Part shown: positions 53,841 to 62,740 of the stretch, one piece after another
Numbering within the stretch: the stretch's first letter is position 1
Layout: each line of letters opens with the position of its first letter
Assembly (NCBI RefSeq): GCF_030852425.1
Contig: NZ_NSDM01000009.1
Location: forward strand, 248,001-312,000
From: Saccharothrix longispora
GTDB taxonomy: Bacteria; Actinomycetota; Actinomycetes; Mycobacteriales; Pseudonocardiaceae
Direction: 5' to 3'
Length of the DNA stretch: 64,000 nt
The notes under the pieces: model-generated
Told to the model about the DNA's origin: nothing
What the model saw: the letters and a program-made list of their open reading frames with translations, nothing else
The model's database searches: none
Translations under genes and position numbers: made by a program

Positions 53841-54851
53841 TCAGGCTCCTGTCGTGGTGGTGCGGGGGAGTGCGAACGGTCGGTAGGTGCGTTCGCCGTA
53901 GAGGTCGTCGAGCAGTTCGTCGTACTCGGTGAGCAGGTCGGCGGCGTCGGGGCGGCGTGCGGGGTCGTCCTGGGTGCAGCCGCGGGCGAAGGCGCGTTGG
54001 CGGGTTTCGCCGGGTGCCAGGAGGTCCAGCATGAGGGTGTGCGCCATGTGGACGTCGGTGGCGTGGGTGAGGGGGTGTCCGGTGTGGACTTCGGGTGGGT
54101 AGCGGGTGGTCCTGTCGGTGGCGAGGGGTGGTTGGCCGCTGTCGACGGCGAAGGTCCAGCCGACGAGGACGATGCCGTGCTGGGCGGGGTGGACGAGGAC
54201 GTTGTCGGTGGTGATGGCGCCGTGGACGAGTCCGGCGAGGTGGGCGCCGGCGACGGCGCGCAGGAGGCGGCGGTGCATCCAGGCGTAGTCGCGGCCGTCG
54301 AGCCCGTCGGGGAAGGCCTTCTTGACCTCGGTGAGGGTGGTGAAGCCGTCGGTGAGGGGTTCGAGGACGGTGAAGGCGCGGTCGCCGCGCGGGACGTCGC
54401 CGGAGGTGTCGAGGAGGCGGGGGTAGTAGGGGCGCAGCCAGGGGTGGCGGTCGGTGAGGCGTCGGAGCGCGGTGAGGGCGTGCCACTCGGCGTGCAGGAG
54501 GGGGTTGAGGGCGGGGTTGCGGACGAGTTTGACGAGGTGGGGGCCGTCGGTGCGGTAGAGGTTGGCGACGCTGCCGACGGCGTGGAGGTCGGTGGTGCGG
54601 TAGGTGGTGGTGGCGGTGTGGAGTTCGGTGGCGGGGGTCTGCTGCCACTCGTGGTGCAGTCGGGTGAGTTCGGCGGAGGCGGCGTGCGCCCTGGTGTCGT
54701 GGGGGCCGACCTTGTCGGGGTGCAGGACGGCGGCGAGTGACCGGTAGAGGCGCTGTGCTTCCTTGCGCCGCGCGGGGTCGCGGGGGCCGAACAGGTCGGC
54801 CGCGTCGCGGGCCCGTTCGACCCGGTCGAGGGCTTCCTGCCTGGTGAGCAT
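53841..54851 (-). CDS. J-domain / pseudokinase fusion protein
   Basis: A 336-residue protein heading the operon. Residues 5-75 form a J domain with the DnaK-activating HPD motif (LHPDKVG, residues 44-46). Residues 95-320 have a protein-kinase-like fold: Lys in HLVKLVR, and a catalytic-loop position reading LVHGAITTDNVLV, where HRD is HGA and only Asn is kept. The DFG Asp is absent (VLVGWTF). It is thus a predicted pseudokinase tethered to a DnaK co-chaperone. There is no ribosome-binding site: TAGACT lies 6 nt before the ATG, so the mRNA is leaderless and its promoter is inside the HAIR palindrome. Confidence 0.85.
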   Translation of the reverse strand: MLTRQEALDRVERARDAADLFGPRDPARRKEAQRLYRSLAAVLHPDKVGPHDTRAHAASAELTRLHHEWQQTPATELHTATTTYRTTDLHAVGSVANLYRTDGPHLVKLVRNPALNPLLHAEWHALTALRRLTDRHPWLRPYYPRLLDTSGDVPRGDRAFTVLEPLTDGFTTLTEVKKAFPDGLDGRDYAWMHRRLLRAVAGAHLAGLVHGAITTDNVLVHPAQHGIVLVGWTFAVDSGQPPLATDRTTRYPPEVHTGHPLTHATDVHMAHTLMLDLLAPGETRQRAFARGCTQDDPARRPDAADLLTEYDELLDDLYGERTYRPFALPRTTTTGA

Positions 54852-54880
54852 GGTTTGAGTCTATACGACTCAAACCATGC
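54848..54880. promoter_or_regulatory. HAIR-type HspR operator overlapping promoter and start codon
   Basis: A perfect 14-bp inverted repeat (GCATGGTTTGAGTC at 54848-54861, complement at 54867-54880) with a 5-bp centre. It contains TTTGAGT-N7-ACTCAAA (54854-54874), matching the HspR site CTTGAGT-N7-ACTCAAG at 12 of 14 arm positions. The -10 box TAGACT (minus strand, 54863 to 54858) and the ATG lie inside it, so binding must block transcription. Confidence 0.82.
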
Positions 54881-55417
54881 TTCGGGGCGGAATGCCGCTG
54901 TGGTCCCCATCACGTGACGTTGTGTGATCGCCGGGCGTGGCACTCCGGCGGTGCCGATTCCTCCTGCGGTCACCAGTCGCGTTCGCTGGAGCCTGCTCCG
55001 CGAACTCCTTCTCCCCCCCGCTGCGCGCGGACGTGCCGGCGTGTCCGCTTCCCGTCGGAACGGGAGTCCGCCTCGCGCACCGCGCGACCCGCCCTGCGCG
55101 GGATCGTCACGAGCCACCCGGGGCGCGCCGTGCTCGACCGCGTGCCGCTCACCGGCACCCCGGCGGGCACGCCGACCGGTCGCCGTCACCCGGCCTGGTC
55201 GAGCGGCGTGACCTGCTGGTGCCGGACGAGTCGACGGACCACCTGTCGCCCGCGCCGGCCGGCTGCCCCGGTGCGCTCGTCGTGGTCAGGCGCGACCGGT
55301 GCGGCCGTGACCGGATCCGCGGCGCGTGCCCGCACCACCCCGCACCGGGCGCACGCCCCCGCACCGGACGCGTGACCACACCGTTTGCCCACCCACCGCG
55401 CCGGGTAAGTCCGAATC
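54881..55417. other. 537-bp region without recognised gene
   Basis: Several overlapping open frames exist on both strands but none shows a start with ribosome-binding site, a known motif or consistent amino-acid composition. It should hold the promoter of the polyphosphate kinase gene. I see no repeat or RNA structure that stands out. Confidence 0.5.
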
Positions 55418-56407
55418 GTGAACACCGCGCTCGACCTCTCCGAACGGTTCCCCGGGCTCGACATCTCCGGCCTGGTGGTGGACTACGACGACGCCGACGA
55501 CCCGGTCCTGCGCCACGCCGACGGCACGCTCATCGACACCTGGCGGGAGAACTACCCGTACCGGGAGCGGATGACGCGCGAGGACTACGAGCTGGCCAAG
55601 CGGCTGCTCCAGATCGAGCTGCTCAAGCTCCAGTACTGGATCAAGGACACCGGCGGGCGCATGGTCGTCGTGTTCGAGGGGCGCGACGCCGCCGGCAAGG
55701 GCGGCACCATCAAGCGGTTCACCGAGCACCTCAACCCCCGCGGCGCGCGCGTGGTGGCGCTGAGCAAGCCCACCGACCGCGAGCAGGGGGAGTGGTACTT
55801 CCAGCGCTACGCCAACCACCTGCCCACCGCCGGCGAGATCGTGCTGTTCGACCGCTCCTGGTACAACCGGGCCGGCGTCGAACGGGTGATGGGCTACTGC
55901 ACCGACGAGCAGTACCAGCGGTTCATGCGGCAGGCGCCCACGTTCGAGAAGATGCTGGTCGACGACGGGATCGTGCTGGTCAAGCTGTGGTTCTCGGTGT
56001 CGCGCGCGGAGCAGCGCACCAGGTTCCTCATCCGCCAGGTCGACCCCGTCCGGCAGTGGAAGCTCAGCCCCAACGACATCCGCTCGCTCGACCGGTGGGA
56101 CGCCTACACCGAGGCCAAGGTCGCCATGTTCCGCGCCACCGACACCGCCCGCGCGCCGTGGACGGTCGTCAAGAGCAACGACAAGAAGCGCGCCCGCATC
56201 GAGGCCATGCGCAGCATCCTGGCCCGCATCGACTACGCCGACAAGGACCCGGAGGTGGTCGGCGAACCCGACCCGCGCGTCGTCGGCGCCGCGGCCACCC
56301 TGCTGGAGGAGGGCGAGGACGAGTCCTCGCTCAGCCCCACGCCCATCGCGCCCACCGACGACCCCGACCACGGCCCCGGCATCCACCCCGAGGACACCCG
56401 GACCTGA
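55418..56407 (+). CDS. ppk2: PPK2-family polyphosphate kinase
   Basis: A 329-residue enzyme transferring phosphate between polyphosphate and nucleotides. Walker A is FEGRDAAGKGGTIKR near residue 87, the lid module contains NPRGARVVAL and Walker B is VLFDRSWYNRAGVERVMGY. The single-domain length is that of class I PPK2, which favours making nucleoside triphosphates from diphosphates. A 40-residue acidic tail is extra. GTG 55418 starts the conserved N terminus; no clear ribosome-binding site is visible. It is not linked to a ppk1 or ppx gene here. Confidence 0.92.
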   Translation: MNTALDLSERFPGLDISGLVVDYDDADDPVLRHADGTLIDTWRENYPYRERMTREDYELAKRLLQIELLKLQYWIKDTGGRMVVVFEGRDAAGKGGTIKRFTEHLNPRGARVVALSKPTDREQGEWYFQRYANHLPTAGEIVLFDRSWYNRAGVERVMGYCTDEQYQRFMRQAPTFEKMLVDDGIVLVKLWFSVSRAEQRTRFLIRQVDPVRQWKLSPNDIRSLDRWDAYTEAKVAMFRATDTARAPWTVVKSNDKKRARIEAMRSILARIDYADKDPEVVGEPDPRVVGAAATLLEEGEDESSLSPTPIAPTDDPDHGPGIHPEDTRT

Positions 56408-56514
56408 CGCGGGCGCGGTCCCGGTCGGCGCGCTCCGCCGGGTTGCCCCGCCCCGCCGCCCACGGTGGACTGATCACCGACCGGATGCCGGAACCGACGT
56501 GCAGGGGGATGCCG

Positions 56515-58218
56515 ATGACCCACGACCAGACCGCGTGGTGGCAGTCAGCCGTGGTGTACCAGGTGTACCCGCGCAGCTTCGCCGACTCCGACGGCGACGG
56601 CGTGGGCGACCTCGGCGGCATCACCGCGCGGCTGGACCACCTGCAACGGCTGGGCGTCGACGTCGTCTGGCTCTCCCCGGTCTACGCCTCGCCGCAGGCC
56701 GACAACGGCTACGACATCTCCGACTACCGGGCGATCGACCCGTCGTTCGGCACCCTCGACGACTTCGACGCCCTCGTCGCCGACCTGCACGCGCGCGGCA
56801 TGAAGCTCGTGATGGACCTGGTGGTCAACCACACCTCCGACGAGCACCCGTGGTTCGTCGAGTCGCGCTCCTCCCGCGACGCCCCGAAGCGCGACTGGTA
56901 CTGGTGGCGCCCGCCGCGCGAGGGCTTCGAGGCCGGGCAGCCCGGTGCGGAGCCCACGAACTGGGGCTCCTTCTTCTCCGGGCCCGCCTGGCACCTCGAC
57001 GAGGCGACGGGCGAGTACTACCTGCACCTGTTCGACCGCAAGCAGCCCGACCTCAACTGGGAGAACCCCGAGGTCCGCGAAGCGGTGTACGACATGATGC
57101 GGTGGTGGCTGGACCGGGGCGTGGACGGCTTCCGGATGGACGTGGTCAACTTCATCTCCAAGGACCCGGCCCTGCCCGACGGCGCCACCACCGGCGTCGG
57201 CGGCGTCGGCGACGGGTTCCCGCACTTCGCCACCGGCCCGCGCGTCCACGAGTACCTCCAGGAGATGCACCGCGAGGTCTTCGGCGGCCGCGAGGGCGAG
57301 TTCCTCACCGTCGGCGAGATGCCGGGCGTCACCTGGCAGGACGCCGTCCTGTTCACCGACCCCGCGCGGCGCGAGGTCGACATGGTGTTCCAGTTCGAGC
57401 ACGTCTCGCTCGACCACGGCCCCGGCGGCAAGTTCGACCCCCGGCCGCTGGACCTGCGGCTGCTCAAGGCGTCCCTCGGGCGCTGGCAGACCGCGCTCGG
57501 CGAGGTCGGCTGGAACAGCCTCTACTGGAACAACCACGACCAGCCGCGCGTGGTGTCCCGCTTCGGCGACGACGACCGGTGGTGGCGCGAGTCGGCCACC
57601 GCCCTGGCCACCGTGCTGCACCTGCACCGCGGCACGCCGTACGTGTACCAGGGCGAGGAGTTGGGCATGACCAACGCCCCGTTCGCCTCGGTCGAGGACA
57701 TGCGCGACGTCGAGTCGGTCAACCACCACCGCGAGGCCGTCGCCGCGGGCGTGGACCCGGAGGTCGTGCTGCGCGGCCTGCGAGCCATGGGCCGCGACAA
57801 CGCCCGCACCCCCGTGCAGTGGGACGGCACGCCGAACGCCGGGTTCACCACCGGCGAGCCGTGGCTCGCGGTCAACCCCAACCACACCTGGCTCAACGCC
57901 GCCGCCCAGTACGACGACCCGCGCTCGGTGTTCAACCACTACCGGCGGCTCATCGCGCTGCGCCACGAGCACCCCGTCGTCGCGGTCGGCGACTTCCGCA
58001 TGCTGCACCCCGACGACCCCGCCCTCTACAGCTACGAGCGCACGCTGGGGGAGCGGCGGCTGCTCGTCGTGGCCAACCTGGGCGGCGAGCCGCGGACCGC
58101 CGGGCTGGAACCCGGCTGGGGCGCCGGGCACGTGGTGCTGGCCAACTCCGACGAGCCGCGCGTCGCCGACGGCCACGCCGAACTGGGTCCGTGGGAGGCC
58201 CTCGTGCTCCTGCGCTGA
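56515..58218 (+). CDS. GH13 alpha-glucosidase (oligo-1,6-glucosidase-like)
   Basis: A 567-residue cytoplasmic enzyme hydrolysing alpha-glucosides such as maltose or isomaltose. The GH13 regions are in order: DLVVNHTSDEH, GFRMDVVNF with the nucleophile Asp, VGEMPGV with the acid/base Glu, and NNHDQPRVVSRFG with the third Asp. Val after the region II core Asp and the QPDLNWENPEVRE segment fit the GH13_23/31 alpha-glucosidases. AGGGGG lies 6 nt before the ATG at 56515; the ATG at 56509 is too close. No ABC importer is adjacent. Confidence 0.92.
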   Translation: MTHDQTAWWQSAVVYQVYPRSFADSDGDGVGDLGGITARLDHLQRLGVDVVWLSPVYASPQADNGYDISDYRAIDPSFGTLDDFDALVADLHARGMKLVMDLVVNHTSDEHPWFVESRSSRDAPKRDWYWWRPPREGFEAGQPGAEPTNWGSFFSGPAWHLDEATGEYYLHLFDRKQPDLNWENPEVREAVYDMMRWWLDRGVDGFRMDVVNFISKDPALPDGATTGVGGVGDGFPHFATGPRVHEYLQEMHREVFGGREGEFLTVGEMPGVTWQDAVLFTDPARREVDMVFQFEHVSLDHGPGGKFDPRPLDLRLLKASLGRWQTALGEVGWNSLYWNNHDQPRVVSRFGDDDRWWRESATALATVLHLHRGTPYVYQGEELGMTNAPFASVEDMRDVESVNHHREAVAAGVDPEVVLRGLRAMGRDNARTPVQWDGTPNAGFTTGEPWLAVNPNHTWLNAAAQYDDPRSVFNHYRRLIALRHEHPVVAVGDFRMLHPDDPALYSYERTLGERRLLVVANLGGEPRTAGLEPGWGAGHVVLANSDEPRVADGHAELGPWEALVLLR

Positions 58219-58346
58219 CCGCCGCCCCCCGGCCGGCCGCTCCCGGCGGACCGCCGACCTTCCGCCGAACCGGTTCAGTGGCTACGGTCGGTGGCGAGCC
58301 TTCACCGCCGAGGCGATCTCCCTCAACGAGGAAGGAGAGCGTCGCG

Positions 58347-59777
58347 ATGCTGCGCAGACGCTTCGCGCTCGGAACCACCGCAGCCCTGCTGGCCCTCACC
58401 GCCGTCGCGGTCCCGGCCCGGGCGGCGGTGGTCACGGTGACCAACGGCGTCCAGTTCACCGACACCTCGGGCGCCGTCGTGCACGCCCACGGCGGCGGCG
58501 TGCTCAAGGTCGGCTCCCACTACTACTGGTTCGGCGAGAACCGCAACGCCGACAACACGTTCCGCTCGGTCTCGGCGTACCGGTCCACCGACCTGCGGAC
58601 CTGGGAGTTCCGCCGGGACGTGCTCACCCGGTCCTCCGCGGCCGAGTTGGGCTTCGCCAACATCGAGCGGCCCAAGGTGGTGTTCAACAGCTCCACCGGC
58701 CAGTTCGTCATGTGGATGCACAAGGAGAACGGCAGCGACTACGGCGAGGCGCGCGCCGCCGTGGCCACCTCCTCCGCGGTCGACGGCGACTACGCCTACC
58801 GGGGCAGCTTCCGCCCGCTGGGGCACATGTCCCGCGACATCACCCTGTTCCGCGACGACGACGGCACCGGGTACATGATCTCCGCCGCCCGCGAGAACGC
58901 CGACCTGCACGTCTACCGCCTCACCCCGGACTACCTGGGCGTCGCCTCGCTGGTGCACAACCTGTGGCCCGGCTCCTACCGCGAGGCGCCCGCGATGTTC
59001 AAGCGCGACGGCGTGTACTTCCTGCTCACCTCCGGCGCCACCGGCTGGGGACCCAACCAGCAGAAGTACGCCACCGCGAGCAGCGTCGCCGGCGGCTGGA
59101 GCGGGCTGTCGAACGTCGGCGACGGCACCGCCTACGGCTCCCAGACCGCCTACGTGCTGCCCGTGCAGGGCAGCCGGACCACGTCCTACCTGTACCTGGG
59201 CGACCGGTGGGCCGGGGCGTGGGGCGGGCGCGTCACCGAGTCCCGGTACGTCTGGCTGCCCCTGCGGTTCCCCTCCGCCACCAGCATGACGATGAGCTGG
59301 TCTCCGCAGGTCGCCATCGACACCGCGACCGGCGCCGTGGACCCGGTCGGCGGCGGCACGCCCTACGAGACCCTCGTCGCCCGGCACAGCGGCAAGTGCG
59401 CCGACATCCCCAGCTCCTCGCGCGCCGACGGCGCCGCGCTCAAGCAGTACCCGTGCAACGGCGGCCAGAACCAGCAGTGGCAGCCGGAGGACGCGGGCGG
59501 CGGGTACGCGCGGCTGATCGCCCGGCACAGCGGCAAGTGCCTCGACGTGGCGGACGCCTCCACCGCCGACGGCGCGGCCGTCACCCAGCACACCTGCAAC
59601 GGCGGCGCGAACCAGCAGTGGCAGTTCCAGGCCGCGGGCTCGTACCACCGGCTGGTGGCGCGGCACAGCGGCAAGTGCCTCGACGTGACCAGCGCGTCGA
59701 GCGCCGACGGGGCCGTGGTCAAGCAGCACGCGTGCAACGGCGGCACCAACCAGCAGTGGACGCGCCGCGGCGCGTGA
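58347..59777 (+). CDS. Secreted GH43-like enzyme with ricin-type lectin domain
   Basis: A 476-residue secreted protein. A signal peptide (ending PARAAV) is followed by a five-bladed beta-propeller of the GH43 type: AHGGGVLKVGSHYYWFGENR, NIERPKVVFNSSTGQFVMWMH, SRDITLFRDDDGTGYMI and SYREAPAMFKRDGVYFLLTS. Relatives include exo-beta-1,3-galactanases and arabinan/xylan enzymes. The last 130 residues are a beta-trefoil CBM13 with three near-identical repeats (ARHSGKCLD...NQQW). GAGGAAGGAG precedes the ATG. A strong terminator follows, so it is probably its own unit; no LacI-type box was found upstream. Confidence 0.9.
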   Translation: MLRRRFALGTTAALLALTAVAVPARAAVVTVTNGVQFTDTSGAVVHAHGGGVLKVGSHYYWFGENRNADNTFRSVSAYRSTDLRTWEFRRDVLTRSSAAELGFANIERPKVVFNSSTGQFVMWMHKENGSDYGEARAAVATSSAVDGDYAYRGSFRPLGHMSRDITLFRDDDGTGYMISAARENADLHVYRLTPDYLGVASLVHNLWPGSYREAPAMFKRDGVYFLLTSGATGWGPNQQKYATASSVAGGWSGLSNVGDGTAYGSQTAYVLPVQGSRTTSYLYLGDRWAGAWGGRVTESRYVWLPLRFPSATSMTMSWSPQVAIDTATGAVDPVGGGTPYETLVARHSGKCADIPSSSRADGAALKQYPCNGGQNQQWQPEDAGGGYARLIARHSGKCLDVADASTADGAAVTQHTCNGGANQQWQFQAAGSYHRLVARHSGKCLDVTSASSADGAVVKQHACNGGTNQQWTRRGA

Positions 59778-59785
59778 TCGCGTTC

Positions 59786-59818
59786 CCCGGTGCCGGGCGC
59801 GACGCCCGCGCCCGGCAC
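59786..59818 (+). terminator. Hairpin terminator after GH43 gene
   Basis: CGGTGCCGGGCGCG and its complement form a perfect 14-bp stem with a 5-nt loop, 8 bp after the stop. Confidence 0.8.
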
Positions 59819-59840
59819 CGCTGTCGGGGACCAGCCGGCC

Positions 59841-60020
59841 ATCCCCGGCGGTCAGCACCTGCCACACCCCTGCGCCCCACCCGGGCCCACGTCCGTCCGG
59901 CAACTCGCGGGCGTGCCGCTCGACGTGGTCGTCGCACGAGTAGGCGGTGACGCCCGGCGACCGCGCCGCCGTGCTCTTGCCGGAGCACGGCGAACCGTCG
60001 AACCACATGATCGCGGACAT
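59841..60020 (-). pseudogene. Truncated P-loop kinase-like gene
   Basis: On the minus strand an ATG at 60020 opens MSAIMWFDGSPCSGKSTAAR, a Walker A loop of the small-kinase type, then GVTAYSCDDHVERHARELPD. In relatives some 15-20 residues separate the P-loop from the TAYSCD segment; here they are missing, and nothing after about residue 60 is recognisable. The frame then runs into the terminator of the neighbouring gene. It is read as the decayed 5' end of an uncharacterised actinobacterial P-loop NTPase. Confidence 0.6.
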
Positions 60021-60354
60021 GTGACCTGCGGCACACCACGTCCGCGTCGCAAGCCCCGCACCTGCGGATTGCAGGAAAGCACAAGCCGCGTGCACACGCG
60101 ACCGTACACAGTGACCACGCTCGCACGGGCGGCCAAACTGGGGGTCCGCCCGCGCACGGAGCGGCCGGACGGCCGCGGTGGGCCGTTCCGGGGGGTACGG
60201 CCCACCGCGGCCGGGAGGTCGTCCTTCCCCGACCGCCGCGGGACGTGTCCCGGCGAACGCGTCGGAGTCCGCCCAGGAGGGCCCGCCGGTGCGCAGAACC
60301 CGGCACACGGGTGTACCGTCGATCGGCCCACCGGGTGCGAAGAGGTGTGATTGA
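60021..60354. other. 334-bp intergenic region
   Basis: I see no gene. It separates the kinase remnant from the membrane protein gene and should contain the promoter of the latter; no consensus pair stands out. Confidence 0.5.
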
Positions 60355-61674
60355 GTGTCGCGCATGTCGTCTCCACCGCCGTACCCGCAGGGTCCCGGGG
60401 TCCCGGGTGGACCGGGACCGGCCCACGGCCCGCACCCCGGCGGGCAATCCTGGCCCGCCTACCCGACTGGGCCCGGCGGACCGGCGTACGCCCCGGTCCC
60501 GCCCCCACGCCGGGGGAACAGGGCGGTGTGGGTGGTCCTGGCGCTGGTCGTGCTGCTGGTGGCCGCGGGGATCACCGCCTGGTCGGTCCTCGGCGACGAC
60601 GGCGACGGGTCCCCCGCGGGCAGCCGGGGCGGCGACGCCACCGGTGGCGCGAACTGCTCGGGGGAGTACTGCGTCGGCCCGTACCCGTACGTCAACGCCT
60701 GCGGGCTGCTCGACCCGTCGAGCACGTCGGCCCGGATCGGGGCGATCGGCAACGAGGGACTGCGGGTGCGGGAGACCTTCGCCGACCCCCTGCCGCCCGC
60801 CGACGCGGCGTCACCGCCGGCGTGGACCTTCGGGGTGCGGTCGACGTGCGACGTCAGGCCGGTCGACTACGAGAAGGCGGTGTTCCGCAGCCTGACGCTG
60901 GAGCTGGAGCAGTACGGCAAGGACGGCGTGGTGGAGCCGGGGCCCGCGGAGCCGGGACGGCCGCTGCCGGGCGTCGAAGGGGTCGTCGTGCAGGACGGGG
61001 ACGGTGCCGCCGAGGTGCTCGGGTGGGTCCGCAACACCCGGTTCAGGATGAACCTGGTCTGGAGCAACAAGAAGCCGGCCATCCCCGACGCCACGCTCGC
61101 CGCGCTCGCCGCGGCGGTCGTCCAAGGGGTGCCCGACGCGCCCGACGCGGCGGCCGACCTCGGTGACCTGAGCCAGGACGGCCGGCAGGTGGTCATCGAC
61201 GCCTGCACCGCGTTCACCGGCGCGGACTTCCAGGACGCGACGGGCTACGCCGTCGACCCGACCAACGTCGACCGCACCTACGGCGCGACACCGGCGGGGC
61301 CCATCACCAGCACGTGCAGGCGCACCACCGCCGCACCGAACCGCGGCCTGCCGACCCCCGGGGGAACCACCCACATGGACGGCGCGCTGTCCCCGAACGT
61401 CACCGTGACCCCGCACCCCGACGACGCGGCGGCACGGGCCGCGCTCGCCGAGGACCGCCGCGACATCCAGGGCGCCGTCGACGTCCCCGGAGTCGGCGAC
61501 GGGGCCGTGTTCGGCGTCGCCGACTCCTCCTCGTTCAGGCTGGAGTTCACCAAGGGGTTCCACCGGGTCCGCGTCGACTGCGGGCTCACCAACGGCAACG
61601 CGGACTGGACGCCCGCCGACATGCGCGAGCGCCTGGAACCGATCGCCGCCGCCATCGCGGCCCGGATGCCCTGA
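60355..61674 (+). CDS. Membrane-anchored protein with Cys-containing external domain
   Basis: A 439-residue protein. The first 50 residues are Pro/Gly-rich and cytoplasmic, one membrane helix spans about residues 56-76 (VWVVLALVVLLVAAGITAW), and the remaining 360 residues are external. The external part looks like two related halves with CGLLD / CDVRP and CTAFTG / CRRT cysteine patterns, reminiscent of DUF3558-type exported proteins of actinobacteria. GAAGAGG at 60339-60345 supports the GTG at 60355 (ATG 60364 is an alternative). Function is unknown. Confidence 0.7.
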   Translation: MSRMSSPPPYPQGPGVPGGPGPAHGPHPGGQSWPAYPTGPGGPAYAPVPPPRRGNRAVWVVLALVVLLVAAGITAWSVLGDDGDGSPAGSRGGDATGGANCSGEYCVGPYPYVNACGLLDPSSTSARIGAIGNEGLRVRETFADPLPPADAASPPAWTFGVRSTCDVRPVDYEKAVFRSLTLELEQYGKDGVVEPGPAEPGRPLPGVEGVVVQDGDGAAEVLGWVRNTRFRMNLVWSNKKPAIPDATLAALAAAVVQGVPDAPDAAADLGDLSQDGRQVVIDACTAFTGADFQDATGYAVDPTNVDRTYGATPAGPITSTCRRTTAAPNRGLPTPGGTTHMDGALSPNVTVTPHPDDAAARAALAEDRRDIQGAVDVPGVGDGAVFGVADSSSFRLEFTKGFHRVRVDCGLTNGNADWTPADMRERLEPIAAAIAARMP

Positions 61675-61916
61675 CGGTCGGACGGATCGCGGCGGTCCGC
61701 CGCCTCCGCGGCCCCGGACCTCACCGCTGTCGGCCTCCACCACCGCCGACCGGGGGCTGGAACGGGATTCCGCTGGTGGTGGCGGCCACCTCGCGCACGA
61801 CCGTGGCTGTCCCGTCACTCCTGTGGTGGAGGCAGGTGACCGCGAACGCGCGGCCCTCGTTTCGCCGTGACCGCCGCGGGTATGACGGTCGGGATGGAGA
61901 CGATCGGAGGAACGGG

Positions 61917-62396
61917 ATGACGACCTCTGCGGAACGGGTCGAGGCGGACCGCCGACCGGTGCAGGTGTTCGCCCTGCTCGTCGGTGCGGTGTTCCTGGTG
62001 GTCGGTGTGCTCGGGTTCGTCCCGGGCGTGACCGCGGAGTACGGCGAGCTGGGCTTCGCCGGACCGCACTCGCACGCGCTGCTGTTCGGTGTGTTCCAGG
62101 TCTCAGTGCTGCACAACCTGGTGCACCTGCTGTTCGGCGTCGCGGGCCTGGCCGCCTCGCGGGCGCGCGGCACCGCACGCCTGTTCCTCGTCGCCGGCGG
62201 GTTCGTCTACCTGCTGCTCTGGGTCTACGGCTCGATCGTGGGCGAGGACGGCGGCGCGAACTTCGTGCCGTTCAACGCGGCCGACAACCTGCTGCACCTC
62301 GGGCTCGGCGCGGGCATGGTCCTGTTGGCAGTCGTGGCCACGTTTGTGGAACGCTCTCGGGGCCAGTACCCGGACCGCGAACAACGCGGTCGGTGA
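61917..62396 (+). CDS. DUF4383-type four-helix membrane protein
   Basis: A 159-residue membrane protein with four hydrophobic segments. Typical DUF4383 sequence is seen in GFVPGVT, FGVFQVSVLHNLVHLLFGVAGL and FVPFNAADNLLHLGLGAGM, with paired His in segments 2 and 4 that could face each other in the membrane. GGAGGAA precedes the ATG at 61917. The frame upstream overlaps the previous gene and is not part of it. Function is unknown. Confidence 0.85.
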   Translation: MTTSAERVEADRRPVQVFALLVGAVFLVVGVLGFVPGVTAEYGELGFAGPHSHALLFGVFQVSVLHNLVHLLFGVAGLAASRARGTARLFLVAGGFVYLLLWVYGSIVGEDGGANFVPFNAADNLLHLGLGAGMVLLAVVATFVERSRGQYPDREQRGR

Positions 62397-62468
62397 CGCC
62401 CGGTCGACCGCCGGGTGAACGCGATCGCGTAAGTTCACCCGGGGAGGCGCTTGACTGGGAGGACGTTG

Positions 62469-62717
62469 ATGGCGGGTTCGGCAAGCAGGAAGTTCGGTCG
62501 GATCGACCCGTTCATCCTGTTCCTGGTGGTGCCGATGCTGCTGATCGCGGGCGTCATGGTGTGGGGCGGCCTGGCCTGGGTCGGCGGCGTCGTCGTGGTG
62601 TTCGCGCTGCTCGTGCTGCTGTTGGACTCGTGGACGAACCGGCCGTTGCCGTTCGAGGTCCCCGAGGACGACTACGACTACGACGAGCCGCCGCACCAGG
62701 GCGGCCGCCGCTACTGA
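62469..62717 (+). CDS. Small two-helix membrane protein
   Basis: An 82-residue protein with two membrane helices (about residues 16-36 and 38-56) and an acidic, Tyr-rich C-terminal tail (PEDDYDYDEPPHQ). GGGAGGA lies about 6 nt before the ATG at 62469. The TTG/ATG frame further upstream is less likely. It is conserved-looking in actinobacterial style, but no family is recognised. It converges with the epimerase gene. Confidence 0.65.
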   Translation: MAGSASRKFGRIDPFILFLVVPMLLIAGVMVWGGLAWVGGVVVVFALLVLLLDSWTNRPLPFEVPEDDYDYDEPPHQGGRRY

Positions 62718-62740
62718 CGGCGGCCCCGCCCGGGGGACGG

